Positions 1-11,720 are shown, counted from the first letter of the stretch. The stretch is 64,000 nt of DNA from Globodera rostochiensis (GCA_018350325.1 JAEVLN010000007.1:3143804-3207803); one strand, 5' to 3'. Notes: a model not told the origin generated them from the letters alone. A program made the numbers and translations.

Positions 1-2159
1 AAATTGAGTCGTTCTTGCGGGAACTCGTGCAAATTGTTGGGCACAATGAAAAAGACGGTGCCAAAATTGTTCAAAAGTGCCGAAGAGAGGGCACAAAGTG
101 CGCAGAGCGGAAGCAAAAGACGCCAAATTGGCGGGCCTATACGGTATAAAGACGGTGTTTGAATAAACGCATTTGAAATTGCGCCAACATTTTGACAAGC
201 TTGCCAAGTACTGAATGGCCTCATTGTCGTGAACATCATCCGGCGGCATTTCCCCACTTTCCGATGGCCATAATGGCGGCAGCAAAAGTGCCTTTAAAAG
301 AAATTTGGCATTAGAGAGATGAAAAACAAGAAACTAAAACAAAATGCCAGAATTCAAAGTTCTCTATCCTAAAGTGTCTGGCGCCTAAACCCCGAAGAAG
401 CCCGACACCCAACTTTCAAGCCCCTCCCCCCCCCCCCCCGCAGGGGTCGAGGGGGACGAATTTTCTGACTTATGGCTTCCGCTTTCATTCATCATTGGCA
501 GGTTGCGCGTTTTCATTTGGCCTTTTGTGGCTATTCGTTTCTGTTTGTCTTTGGGTTTTTTAGTTGAGTAACATTAAAATTATCATGATTATTCGGCTTT
601 TCGTGGCTTTAAATGATCAACCACCTCAAACAAACCTGCAAAATTGCAAACATCACAAAAAGTGCGGGAATCGGAATGCCAAAATGAATTGCCAGCGGGC
701 AAATGCCAAAACTGAACCACAATGCAAAATTAGAGCACTAAAATGGACTAAAAAACAATACCAACGACGGGTCAAATTGGTCGTAAAGCTATTCGTTTCA
801 ATGATCAGCGAGGCCAAAAATGGTCCGATCGATGTGAGCAGCAACAGCTGAAAATTGTTTAAACAAGAATTACCTTTAATTTTAAAAAGACATTTTACAA
901 ATTTATTGATTCACTACGGTCATATTTAGTACATAAAATTGATTTTTTTTGCGGTCCCGGACAACTTGACGCCAACAAAAGTTTTAAACCGTCATATCTT
1001 TTTTGTTAGTTAACCAAATCAAACAATTTGGCTACCAATCAAAAGCGCTATGTTTGCAGACGCTATTTAAGAAAAGAGCTAAGTGATCCAACTTATCTAA
1101 AGAAGTTGGGACTCAGCGCGCCAAGTTGGCACAAAAAATGGCAATTCTAGCACATTTAAGCTACCTATACCTTTTTAAAACGAATCGATTAGGTTTAGCT
1201 TAATCAAAAAATCAACAAAATGCGTGCTATAGTTTTTGTATCGATTTTAATCACTAATTGCTAATTTTATAATTTGCATATATATTATATTCACTGTAAA
1301 CAGGTTATAGCGTTGTTGGGCCACACTGGCGTCCCGTTGCACACTGAGGACATCCACCAACAACACCCGTAGCTGTACCCCGTCAGCAACGCCAACAACA
1401 AACAACGGCACAACCAACAGGAATGGCACCGGGAAGGGCAATTCAAAAAAATATTGGAAAATTGCCAAGAAAAGGAGACAAATTGTCTTGGCCAAGGCGG
1501 ACAGAAATGCGGGTGATAGGCGTCTCCATCTTAATATTCAAAATTCGATCACATTTTTGAAATTTTAAAAAATCAAATTGTTTTATTTTTGGATTGAAAT
1601 TCAATGGTTACGTCAATGAGGCAGGGAAAAGGAGTTTTAGAAGGCGTAGAATCCGAATCTGACCTCCATTTTGACCAATTACGAACTCCGGACCCGAAAT
1701 CGAACATTACTCAAAATTTTCAAAAATTAATTTTGACTCAAAATCATCCAAAAGCATTTTGTCCCGGTCCCGGATTTTTTTCCCCCAAAAGTCTCGGTCC
1801 CGTGCTACCTTTTAGTCCAAGGCTTATAACTTGCTTCATTGCGGCTTCCGCCAAAAAATTCTTTCAAATTCGTGCATTAGTGGATCGAATGGTATATAAT
1901 TTGTTACCCATTTTTCAGTTTTTTCATTTTTAAATCAAATTTTAAACATATTTCTTTACCTTATTGAAGTCATTTGTGGGAATAACACGGCCCCAACAAT
2001 GGCCGAACCGTAATGTGCCAAGTGGCAAACCATCGGAAACCAATGCAAATGTTCAATGGCATTTTGTCGGAGGTAAAGGAACGGAAGCAATGCTCGGGAC
2101 AGGCCAAGTGCGATGGCCATAATGGCCAACGGCATCGGCTTCATCTCTGGTTGGAACAT
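1..2159 (-). CDS. Putative multi-pass membrane protein (partial; continues off the left edge)
   Basis: The most likely first coding exon is complement 1960-2159. It opens with an ATG, reads as two hydrophobic stretches and ends at a good donor (AATAAG|gtaaag). Further hydrophobic open segments follow on the same strand at about 1317-1465, 650-840, 150-300 and 1-138. The last starts after a ctatac-type acceptor and contains a long membrane segment followed by residues VPNNLHEFPQ. The segment at 150-300 is a hydrophilic loop rich in acidic residues. The pattern of hydrophobic helices separated by loops suggests a transporter, perhaps of the major-facilitator type, but I do not recognise the family. 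Exon joins were not all resolved and the frame of the 1317-1465 exon is ambiguous (two frames look plausible). The gene continues beyond base 1. Confidence 0.45.
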
Positions 2160-3092
2160 TTTTTCTGAAAATTCTTTTTGTTTTTTAGTTATTTTTATTC
2201 AAAAAGATGACGACGACCCGACCCCTTTTTGTTCATGAAATTCCAAACAAATGGCCATGATTGAAGGGAGAGGGTGATGGCACATTTTTTAATAAAAATT
2301 GTCTGGCACATTTTTTAATAAAAATTGTCAACATTTTTTTTGTTGCTTTTAAGCCATTTTAATGTCGTCAAACAATTTCAATGCATCTCATCCAAAAAAA
2401 ACAATTCATTATTGAGGGTATGTGAATTCAATCCCCCCCCCCTCCGGCGACAGATTAGCGACGGCACCGGTGTGCCGGCCGGTGGTTGACAATTTTGCCA
2501 TTATTAAAATGGGCAAAATGTTTGTCGCGCAAAACCAAAAGTTAGCGAAGCGATGAAAATGGATTTAAAAGATGCATACAAAATGAGCCCAAAAAGAATA
2601 AAAAATGATGACAATTTAAAATGTTATGGCTGACGAAGAAGGGCTGGCGATGATGAAGCCGCCGACTTGGCCACAAAAATGTTTGCCAATTAGAGTGGAA
2701 GCCTTTCCCTAAAATATGGGCAAAAACGACAAATTTTGGTTTCCAAATTCAATGGCATTTTCATTATAATACATAAATAGTGTTTGATTCGTAAATTTAA
2801 TAAATTCACCGATCGAGATTTGTTCAAGATCATTGAAAATCTCAAAATTTTGTCGAGATTTCGGTCAAGATCTCGAAAACTTTTGAACAACAAGCAACTA
2901 AATTTGTTCTACTTTCAATTCAGAGCTTTTGTCAACAAAATTTGTTACATTAATTTTAATTTTTAATATTTTAATAACTTATATATATATATGTGTGTGT
3001 GTATGTCTTCCTTTCCCCCGAGGGGATTAAAATTGCAGTTTTATCAAATTACAAAAAATGTTTGGAATTTTCACCTAATCTCTTTTAATATT
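2160..3092. other. Intergenic region with no gene seen
   Basis: AT-rich spacer between the 3' end of the desaturase and the 5' end of the left-edge membrane gene, both on the minus strand. It holds a short tandem direct repeat (gcacattttttaataaaaattgtc twice, about 2281-2329), a poly-C tract at about 2433-2443, a segment of the dispersed gatcgaga repeat family (2810-2880) and a (ta)n(tg)n run at about 2983-3005. The short open frames here look like repeat sequence. Confidence 0.6.
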
Positions 3093-6000
3093 CTATGCTC
3101 TCTTCGCATCTCGCTCCTCCAACGCATGCAGTTTGGATTGAAAAACGGCTGCTTGCTCAGCCACTTGACGCAAAAGGCTGAAAAATCATAAAATGTAAAA
3201 ATAATTTTTAAATAAAATAATAAAAAATATAATTTTTTGTTCCTCGTATTGTCTGGTTTTTCAACTCTCCAACTTTAGTTTTTTTTTGTCTTTTTTTTTA
3301 ATTTAAAAGGTTATTTCCTCTTGAAAATAAAGGATGGGATAGGGTTGAAGAATGAGAATCCTGTACACTCCTTCCAAACCTACCTATTTGCTCAAATAAA
3401 ATAATATATCGAAAATCTCCTAGAATTAAAAAATAAAAAAATTTGTTGAATTTAATTAAATATATATATTGTTTTTTAACAGCATTAATTAATTAATTGT
3501 TTTGAAAAATGGACCTTAAACTGGCCAAATAGCCGGTGGTATAATCGTCCACCATATACGGGAGGCCGGTGTTGGCACAAAATTGGCGCACAAAGCGGGA
3601 GCAGCAATTCAAATTTGGCCGTGGCATTGTCGGGAACAAATGGTGCTCAATCTTATTAATTTAAAATGATTAAAATTATTTAAAATTGATCCCATCACTT
3701 CGGCGCGCCAACGAAACACCCAATCAGCCAAAAATCACGATATACAAGGGCGTAGAATCCGAATCTGACCTCTATTTCGACCAATTTCGAAACTCTGGAC
3801 CCCCGGATTCGAACAAATTTTCGAAAATTCAAAAAATTTCTAAATCAGTTAATTTTGGGGCTCAAAATCCGTCAAGAACCATGAATTCGGGTCCGGGATT
3901 TAGAATTGAGCGAAATGGAGGCCAGGGATTCTACGATTCTACGGCCCAGAAATACCCTAAAAAACTTTTTTTTTTGAAAATTTGTTCGAATCCGGGGGTT
4001 CGAAATTGGTCGAAATTTTTTGTCGACTTTAAAAAAGGGTATTTCGTGATTTTTGGCTGATTGGGTATTTCGTGGCGCAGCGATCACTTCTTTTACCTGA
4101 TAATTTAAACCGCCCCAAAACCAATCGATAAACCTGGGTAAAAAAAAAGTTTAAAAACAAATTTAAAAATTATTTTAAGCCGATTTTGGCACACATTGAC
4201 GGGCGCATGTTTCTGGTGGTCAACAAATGGAGGGCGGCAAAATTGTTCAAAAGTCGCGAATTGGCGGGAAATTTGGGCGCCGAGTTGTGGTTGTAGGAGA
4301 CAACGTGGGCAATTAGAAAACCGCCGCCTGCAGGCATTTTTTAAAACATTAAAATTTATTAAGCAATTTTAAACAACAAAAAAAAAAAATCATTTTTATT
4401 AAAGGACTTGAGTAAAATTGTGCCATTGACACTATAAATAATACGTTGTAAAACTATTTTTTTAAATATTTGTTTTTGTAATAATATTTACCCAACTGTG
4501 AGATGAGAAAGTAAATGATGCGGATGGTATTGTTAGGCAGCAGCCAGATCTGTGGGAAAGCTTCTTTAAAAATTCAAAATTGAGAGTGAAAGCCTTAAAA
4601 TTAGTCATTTTCGGGTCGGTCTCAATTTTGAAACCAACGGTGCTAGGTCGTTTCGTAAATTCCGCCACTATGGGCGTTTCGTAAATTCGCGACATATATT
4701 TTATGAAGTAGTTTTAGACATCATAATTTTATTCATACCGCACTAAATCAGTTAGACCTTATACCATTGGGAAGCTCTAGATGCATAGAAGCTGATTGTA
4801 AAACTAAACTAAGCAGTAAAACCAAAGTTTAAAAATGTTATGATCAGAAAACTACGAAAAAAACCCGATTTTTGGCAATTTTACATTATAACTTTTTTAA
4901 TACTTATCAAATCGCTTCAACTTTGCTGTATTGCTTTTTCTATTCATTTGGCGCTTTCCATTGGTATAAGGTTCAACTGATTTAGTGTGGGGTGTATAAA
5001 GCTATGATGTCTAAAACTATTTCATAAAATATATGTGACGAATTTACGAAACGCCCCAGCGCGAAACCAATGGGCAGAGGGGTACCAGGAGGTTCCCCCC
5101 CCCCAGCCATTCTGGTGCACCACGAAATGCACCCGGCTTTTCTTGTGGTCACAAAGATTGTCTTCAGATTTTACTAGAAAAAGGGGCACATTGCCTAGTT
5201 GTGCTAATGAAAGCAATCAAAAAACAGGCTTTTGTGCTTGCACATGAAGCGATCAGTGTGATTGTTGCGCAGTCTATTGCTTAACCGTGCCGAAAACTTT
5301 GTTGTTGTTTTTTTTGGAGCAATTTTGTTAAAAATTGAAAACTCAACAAACAAAACCAACCTGAAGCATCACCCAACTCCAATGGAAGAGCAACGAAAGC
5401 TAGGTAAATGCAATTATATAAAATTAGTTTAAAATGACTAAAAATTATATTAAAAAATATTTGGCGGCACCCTTTCCTAGGTAAATACAATTATTTAAAA
5501 TTAGTTAAAATGATTAAAAATCATTAAAAAATTAATTTGTCGGCACCCTTTCCGCCATGGCAAGTTGTCGATGTTTTTTGAACGCACTGTCAGAGGCAAA
5601 CATCGCGTGCAAAATGCTTTGGCCTGTCCACGAAATTCGTAACAGGAAATACGTGACTGTGAAATACCTTTAAAAAACATTTTTTTCAATTTTAATTTTG
5701 AAAAAAGGGACCAATGCTGATATGGAAGGATTAGCTTGAGCATAAATTGCTCAATTGGCGCTTTATATTTGCCGAGGTCAGCAGGTACCTATGAATTGGA
5801 ATAAAAATTTATTAAAATTTTTTACATAAAAATTAATTATTTCAATATATTTAAAATTGTTTAAATTAAATTGAAAATGTATCAAATTTTCTAAATATTT
5901 ATTAATATTATACTTTAATTGAAAAGGCATACAAATTACTAAAACTTATTTATTAAATAATAATACTTTGATTTAAATTATTTATGTTTAAATTTAATTG

Positions 6001-7381
6001 AAAATTCCTCTTTAATAAAACTTAAAATTAATTGTTTAAATTTTTATTGAAAATACATAATGTATTTAGATTATTTAATTAAAAATGCATCCGAATTTAC
6101 TAAAGCTAAAAGTGGAGCCAAATCGATGTCACCGTCCCGGTCAATAATATTTGTTGCCGCATGATGTGTGTTATGCTAAAAATTGCGGAAATTTTTCAAA
6201 TTTCAAAAAAAACAAAACGCCACACCTTATCCTTCCACCAATCGCGTGAAAATCCCTGGAAGGCATTGCCCAAAATGACGGCACCAAAATCGTTGAAACG
6301 CCTGTTTTTGCTCGGCTGATGGTGGCAAAACTCGTGGCACAGCCTATTCAAAAATTGGGGGGTTAGTTTAAATTTTAAATTTTTAAAATTCAAATTTATT
6401 TAAATTACCATCCCGATTGTTGCCAACATAATGCCAAAATTGCTGCCGAAATCACATAAAATTGCATAAATTGGAGCCAAAATGCGAATGCCAACAGCGT
6501 GAACAGTTCGACAACTTTGCGCACATAAAACAACGGTCGAGGTCTCATCAGGCCTTCGGAATAAATTTTCTGAAAATTTATTAAAAAATAATAAAATAAT
6601 TAAGCTTAAATTATTTTTTGAATATCAAACCTGACGAAGCTGTTCAAATTCAAGCACAATCTGCTTCTCCTGGGAAAATAATAATGCTCATTATTATTAT
6701 TAGTTTTATGTTTCGTTTAAATATTTAAAAAAATTACTATTAAATTTACTATTATTATTATTAGTAGTTTTATGTTTCATTTAAATATTTTTAAAAAAAA
6801 ATTTTTTACTATTAAATATTAATTTTTATGTTTTTATTTTTATTAAATGCCATACTTTTTCCAGTGACATATTGTATTCGGCCATCACATAATTTGCGTC
6901 AAATTTTTCGCTGTCCTCTGCGGTCGTTGTCGTCGTCCGACTGTTGGCATTTACTTCAAAAGATGCCGCATTTGCTTCCAGCAATTTTAATTGTTTGTAG
7001 GCACGCCCCGAACCTTGGGGGGTTGACAAATTTTGTCTATTTCTTTATTACTTTTTTATAGAATTTTAAATTCCAGGACTTTATTAATATATTAATAATA
7101 TTTAAACTTAACGCAATGATAATTTAAGTAATAATTAAAAAATTATTAAATTAATTGTTTATTGACTACCTTCATGGAAAGCGTGGAATATTTGTGTGGC
7201 ATCGGCATCTCTAAAAATAAAAGTTAATAAAATAATTTTTAAACATTTTCGACTTGTATTGGAGCAGAACGGCTCCGCCAGGATGACTTTTGATGAATTG
7301 GTCGTCCAGATGAAGCCATTTCCCGTTGATCATCATTCGAATTTTTCCAAATTCTTCCGATTTTTCCATTGGCTTTTCCAT
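3093..7381 (-). CDS. Front-end fatty-acid desaturase with N-terminal cytochrome b5 domain (delta-5/delta-6 type)
   Basis: Fifteen exons on the minus strand: 7381-7254, 7210-7170, 7013-6856, 6669-6631, 6569-6409, 6343-6226, 6175-6101, 5788-5712, 5656-5547, 5399-5361, 4549-4492, 4327-4201, 4133-4097, 3651-3515, 3177-3093; about 462 aa. The family introduces a double bond between an existing one and the carboxyl end of polyunsaturated acyl chains at the ER. Seen: the haem-binding HPGG of cytochrome b5 (residues 33-36), His boxes HEFCHH (about 179), HNTHH (about 216) and the diagnostic QIEHH (about 389), SWTGQ, four hydrophobic segments and a C-terminal helix ending at TAG. The order matches C. 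elegans FAT-3/FAT-4 from memory; delta-5 versus delta-6 cannot be told by eye. The start is the first ATG in frame; an upstream TTG is open but not used. One join, 5712 to 5656, is out of phase by one base, so an indel or an unseen splice site lies there. Introns 10-11 and 13-14 contain foldback elements. Confidence 0.93.
3700..4079. mobile_element. Foldback (MITE-like) element in a desaturase intron
   Basis: Nearly palindromic segment of about 370 bp. The left arm (cgaaacacccaatcagcc and following bases) is matched by the inverted right arm ggctgattgggtatttcg. Inside, the segment around 3776-3825 (tcgaccaatttcgaaa, then ggattcgaacaaattttc) is matched in inverse at about 3975-4018. Part of the left arm (gtagaatccgaatctgacctc) recurs at about 1646-1670 and gatccgaatctgacctc at about 21026, so it belongs to a dispersed family. 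It sits between the exons at 4097-4133 and 3515-3651. Confidence 0.7.
4639..5063. mobile_element. Foldback MITE, copy 1 (desaturase intron)
   Basis: Long terminal inverted repeats: the left end (gtcgtttcgtaaatt...acatatattttatgaa gtagttttagacat) is repeated in inverse at the right end (atgtctaaaactatttcata...aatttacgaaacg). The ends carry short direct repeats of a gggcgtttcgtaaat-like unit. The element is about 425 bp with no coding capacity and lies in the intron between exons 4492-4549 and 5361-5399. A second copy lies at 8386-8899, and a fragment of the end (gtcgtttcgtaaatgatccacc) lies near 61664. Confidence 0.85.
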
Positions 7382-7934
7382 TGAACGCAATTCAGGCAAA
7401 TAAAAAAGAATTATATTTAATTTACTAAAAAAACCGTTTTTTTCTCATTTGAAATTTTATAGGAAATTTCAAAAAATTTTAAATAATTTAGGTAAACATT
7501 TTTTAAATTAAATATTTTAAATTATAATATTAACACAATTTTAAAATAATGATTTGTAAAAGAATGGGGGAGAAATAAAATAATCTTTCTCGAATTTATG
7601 GGGTGGGGTGATCGTGATTGTTGCAGCGTCCAAATTGCTGCCTCCCGCCCCCCCCCTAATTTCTTTTTCACTATTTCAAAAAAAGTTTAACATTATTTTT
7701 GTGACAATTTACGATAGATAAATGATAAAAGATCCAAAGAAACTTCAATCATTAAAATAATTTAAACAAAATCTTTTTTTTTTGTTAAATCAAACAATAA
7801 TAAAGTTCAAAATAATTTATATGAATTTAGAACGATTGAATTTAAATTTTATCAAAAGCTTTTTTTAAATGAAATATGTCAAATTGATCAAAAAAGATTA
7901 TTTTTTAATTGTACAGCTCACAAATCAGTGAGAT
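7382..7934. other. AT-rich 5' flank of the desaturase with no gene seen
   Basis: Very AT-rich spacer upstream of the desaturase start, presumably holding its promoter. It contains a poly-C tract (about 7648-7656) and A/T runs. No exon, RNA gene or clear regulatory motif could be recognised. Confidence 0.5.
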
Positions 7935-9168
7935 ACGGCCGGCGCGGTGCGACATTTGCGGACGGATATTTGCGGACGGTTTGATTTTTAAAAAAAATTG
8001 AAAATTAAATTAAAATGGTGAATAAGTTAAAAATTAGGTGCGAATAAATGTTACAACCATAATTTTATTGCGCAAATGTATGGCAGAGTGGCCATAATAC
8101 CCTATTTATTAGGGACTTGCTGATTTTCCATTGTTGCCCGATTTTGCCTGATTTTTTAAAAACTTGGAAATTTTCAGGAAAATGGCCAATTTTCATAACA
8201 TATATCGTTAAAATCTTCAAAAAAAAAATCCCCGGCGCCGCCGGGTCCTCCTATTTCTATAAAGCAGCGCTTAGCGGCACCGCCGACCCACCCGCTTAAG
8301 CAGAATTCGCAAAAAAAAAATTACATTTTTGAAATAATCGTAAATCGTCGTTGTCTGCTCATATGCGCTTACTGTCAACACAAAGACGGTGCTAGGTCGT
8401 TTCGTAAATTCCGCCACTATGGGCGTTTCGTAAATCCGCCAGGGCGTTTCGTAAATCCGCCACATATATTTTATGAAATAGTTTTAGACATTATAACTTT
8501 ATACACCCCGCACTAAATCAGTTAAGCCTTATACCATCGGAAAGATCTAAATGAATAGAAAAAGCAATACAGCAAAGTTGAAGCGATTGGATATGTATTA
8601 AAAAAGTTATAATGTAAAGTTGCCAAAAATCGGGGGTTTTTCGTGGTTTTCTGATCATAACTTTTTAAAACTTTGATTTCTGCTTAGTTTAGTTTTACAA
8701 ATAGTTTGTACTCATTTGGAGCTTTCCAATGGTGTAAGGCATATTTGATTTAGTCGGTATGAATAAAGTTATAATGTCTAAAACTATTTCATAAAATATA
8801 TGTGGCGGATTTACGAAACGCCATGGCGGATTTACGAAACGCCATGGCGGATTTAGGAAACGCCCATAGTGGCGGAATTTACGAAACGACCCAGCACGCA
8901 CAAAGACAACTTTCGCTGTAAACTTCAGTGTTCACTACCATTGTAGCCCAAAAAATTTTTTAGAATCGATATAAAATAACAAATGTTTACACTTTTGAAG
9001 ATATTTGCACAATACAGTTATATTTGTAGCATTTAATCGCAACTAATGCTTTCTTTCAACTTATTCAACAATTTTAATTTCATTTTTAATTTTTTTTCAA
9101 ACTAAACCGTCCGCAAATCCCCGTCCGCAAAAGTCTGTCCGCAAATGTCCGTCCGCAAGCCGGGCCAT
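7935..9168. mobile_element. Long foldback element with ttgcggacgg terminal repeats, containing a nested MITE
   Basis: The left end (about 7952-7980) holds two direct copies of ttgcggacgg. The right end (about 9108-9158) holds four inverted, variant copies of ccgtccgcaa, and both ends are bounded by ggcc-rich bases. The arms enclose about 1.2 kb of AT-rich sequence with no coding region. The foldback MITE copy 2 (8386-8899) is inserted inside, which dates the outer element as older. A GC-rich patch at 8230-8297 belongs to another dispersed family also seen near 50215-50265 and 52125-52150. Confidence 0.75.
8386..8899. mobile_element. Foldback MITE, copy 2 (nested)
   Basis: Same family as the element at 4639-5063: ggtgctaggtcgtttcgtaa at the left and its complement ttacgaaacgacccagcacg at the right, with the conserved subterminal acatatattttatgaa and its inverse. 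The ends differ from copy 1 by expansion of an approximately 20-bp unit (gggcgtttcgtaaatccgcc) to about three copies on each side. The central part includes inverted copies of the ccttataccat segment. No coding capacity. Confidence 0.85.
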
Positions 9169-9625
9169 TTCTGACAATAAACTTTTAGATTTTGCATTAA
9201 ATGAGAAATTTTTAATAAATAAAATTATACAACCCTAATTTTGACTTATAAATTAGCATGAACAACAATTGTCATTTTCAACTTTTAACAATTTGATGAT
9301 TACCATTTAATATTATAGAAAATGTGTCAATTTCGTTTGACAATTTTCCACGCCAATCCAATTCAAATTGTGTCATGCCTCAATTATTTTTGTTTGTTAT
9401 TGTGACGACGGTGAGAAAACTTTGAATATTCTGCTGCTGCGGGCGCGAGATGTGTTGTTATTAATGGGATTTTGAGTAAATTTGTCGCAATTTCTTGGTA
9501 AATCAAATTTTTTAATTGCGATTTTTACGATTTTTTTTAAAGAAATTCTTATTAACCTTTTAAATGTGTGTGAATTTAAAATTGCTATTGATTTTAATCC
9601 ACTTCAAAATCAGAAATGCCTACCT

Positions 9626-10364
9626 TTGCAAGGTTCCCTATCCTTTGGGCAGTGGATCCTTTGGGCAGTGGATCGATTGGGCAGTGATCCTTTGGGCAGT
9701 GAAATATAATTTAAAAAATTAATTTTTTGAGTACAAGTTGTTTGTAAGTTATAAGGGAAAATTAATGCTTTCTCTCTAAATCGGCGCGGTGCCTATGATT
9801 TGCGTTCACAATTCGTCCGAGCTTATATCTATTATCGCCCAGATTGTGCCATTGGCCAATTACATGGATGCGTCCGGGACAATATGAACCAGCAAACCCT
9901 CTTTAATAAAAAATAAGTTATAATACTTTAATTAATTAACTTTTGCTTGCGCATTTCCAATACTGTATGTTGTCTTCAACTTTGCTGTCCGCTTCAAACT
10001 GATAATCGAAGCCTTCTCGAGTTAGAAGGCTTTTGCCTTTTTTTGAAATGACCTCAAAGAACTTTAAATTGATTGATGGGGTGCCTCCATTGGATTCTCC
10101 TCCTGATCGGAATGAAACTCTCCTTCTTCTGATTCAGAAACGCTTCACCTTCAATAAAGCTTTCCTCTGAGTCACTACTATTCATATCTTAGAATTTAAA
10201 AAATAATAAACCAACTAAAAGTTTTTTTATACAAAAAAATATTTAAAAGTTAATTGACTGATTAATTAATTTTTGCAAAAAAAGTCACTGCCCAAAGGAT
10301 CACTGCCCAATCGATCCACTGCCCAAAGGATCCACTGCCCAAACGATCGGTCACCCCTTTGCAA
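9626..10364. mobile_element. Terminal-inverted-repeat element carrying a FLYWCH zinc-finger gene
   Basis: The left end has tandem units of ttgggcagtggatcc (about 9644-9702). The right end has the inverse, ggatccactgcccaaa (about 10287-10350). Outermost bases are also inverted: tttgcaagg at the left and cctttgca at the right. Between the ends lies a two-exon FLYWCH gene on the minus strand (9762-10195). The element is about 740 bp, too short for a transposase, so it is probably a non-autonomous element with a captured or retained FLYWCH domain. Confidence 0.7.
9762..10195 (-). CDS. FLYWCH-type zinc-finger protein inside a TIR element
   Basis: The last exon is complement 9762-9898 and the previous one ends at 9941. 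Together they read as a FLYWCH finger: FFEVISKKGKSLL then GFDYQFEA, YWKC, a second Cys in SYCPGRI, and the closing His pair in NHRH, followed by a stop after ERKH. Joining 9941|gttaat to ag|9898 keeps the frame (phase 1). Upstream, an acidic N-terminus beginning MNSSDSEE is open from 10195 but is in a different frame from the finger; an additional intron or a frameshift between about 10090 and 10140 must be assumed. FLYWCH domains bind DNA and in many animals accompany Mutator-type transposases; C. elegans has stand-alone FLYWCH regulators. Whether this copy is functional is uncertain. Confidence 0.6.
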
Positions 10365-10867
10365 TGATTTTAATGAGTTATACTATCCATAAATCGTAAT
10401 TTGATTTTGCCATTTTTTACCTCCCAAAATTATTTTTTTAAATAGTTAAGTTTAAAATTGAATTTCCCTATTTTAAGCGTTCTTATATCAACTTTTTTAG
10501 CATTTAACTGTTAAATAAATCAATTTTTGCGATTTTTACCAACAAAAATTATAAATGTTTTCGTATTAATGACAAGTAGATAGGTAATCTAATGCCTTCC
10601 CGATCAATGGATCGAATAAATGAATTGGATGTGCCTTTCCCACCCCCCGGGGGAGACCCTTTGGCATTGTTCCGCCCAATTTGCATATGGCCCGGGTCAT
10701 CGAATACCCCCAATAACCCTTGTGCCCCCCTCCCTATGCCCCTTTATTTTGGTTGTGATTGTTTGCTTGCCCCGGCAGATGTTTGAGGGGGGGGGAATGT
10801 TTGGGGGTGCCGTGCCCCTAGGGGGACAACGACGAGAGGCATCGAGAACGAGAATGTGTAGGTCAAC

Positions 10868-10995
10868 TGAGTCCGGCCGGCCGTACAAAAATCTGCAAAA
10901 TATAGTTTTTATTAACATTTTTAATAAAAAAAAATGTTGCCTTTGGCATTCGTGCCAATTGGTGGCACTAAATTCAAAAACATGTAATGATCCAT
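10868..10995. repeat. Dispersed repeat, copy 1 (pair with 11573-11720)
   Basis: Begins gagtccggccggccgtac and continues through aaaaatctgc, a T/A-rich segment, tgcctttggcattc and ttcaaaaacatg. The same order of segments, with substitutions and small indels, occurs at 11573-11720. No coding capacity or terminal inverted repeats were seen; nature unknown. Confidence 0.65.
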
Positions 10996-11452
10996 AAAAT
11001 CAACAATTTTAACATTTTTTACCTTTTTTGAAATTTTTCTAACAATGAGATGAATTTTTTTCTTTTTCAATTGTCAGAGACTTATAAATTTGAAGCATAT
11101 TGTGCAATTTTTAAAGAAATTTGACTTGTATTGTCTTTGATTTTGCCATTTTTGAAACTTTTTAACACCTAATTTTGGCATTTTTGAGTTTTTAGCACCT
11201 TTTTTGATGTGTTTTGAGAATAAATCCATAGTTCACCATTTTTCCATAATAAATCCATATTTTGGCCTTTTTTGGTCAAAAATTCAAGAAAATTCGGACT
11301 TTTTCCGAAAACTTCCACATTTTTCAGTCCATATTTTGGCACTTTTTGGGGTTTTTGGTCTTAAACCCCTATTTTTTATTTTTTTAAATGGCTCCTAAAT
11401 GCAAAATTTAATATAAAATGTTCAACTAATTTTAAAAATGTAAAAAAAGTAG

Positions 11453-11529
11453 CGTGCACATGAGAAGGGAATTGAACCCTTGAATGCAAGAGCACTGGGA
11501 AGCGGTATTACCACTGAGCTATGCACGAC
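11453..11529 (-). repeat. tRNA-like sequence (tRNA-derived SINE head or tRNA pseudogene)
   Basis: On the minus strand an A-box-like TAGCTCAGTGG is followed about 40 bases later by a B-box GGTTCAATTCC with a perfect 5-bp T-stem (AAGGG/CCCTT). The flanks (gtgcata and tgtgcac) can pair, but their spacing does not give a normal acceptor stem and the D stem is poor. I therefore call it tRNA-derived and not a functional tRNA; tRNAscan-SE or a SINE search would decide. Confidence 0.5.
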
Positions 11530-11572
11530 ACAGTCAAGCTACTTTCAAAAGCCATTTATATCGCTACTGATA

Positions 11573-11720
11573 GTGAGTCTGGCCGGCCGTACAAAAATCT
11601 GCCATATAGTTTTTAATTGGTAATTTTAATTTTAAAAACAAATTTTTTTGTTTGCCTTTGGCATTCTGACATGTGCCAAAAGGTGGCACCAAATTCAAAA
11701 ACATGCAAATGATGATACCC
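11573..11720. repeat. Dispersed repeat, copy 2
   Basis: Second copy of the family at 10868-10995: gagtctggccggccgtac, then aaaaatctgc, tgcctttggcattc, ggtggcacc and ttcaaaaacatg. The two copies are about 0.7 kb apart in direct orientation. Confidence 0.65.
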
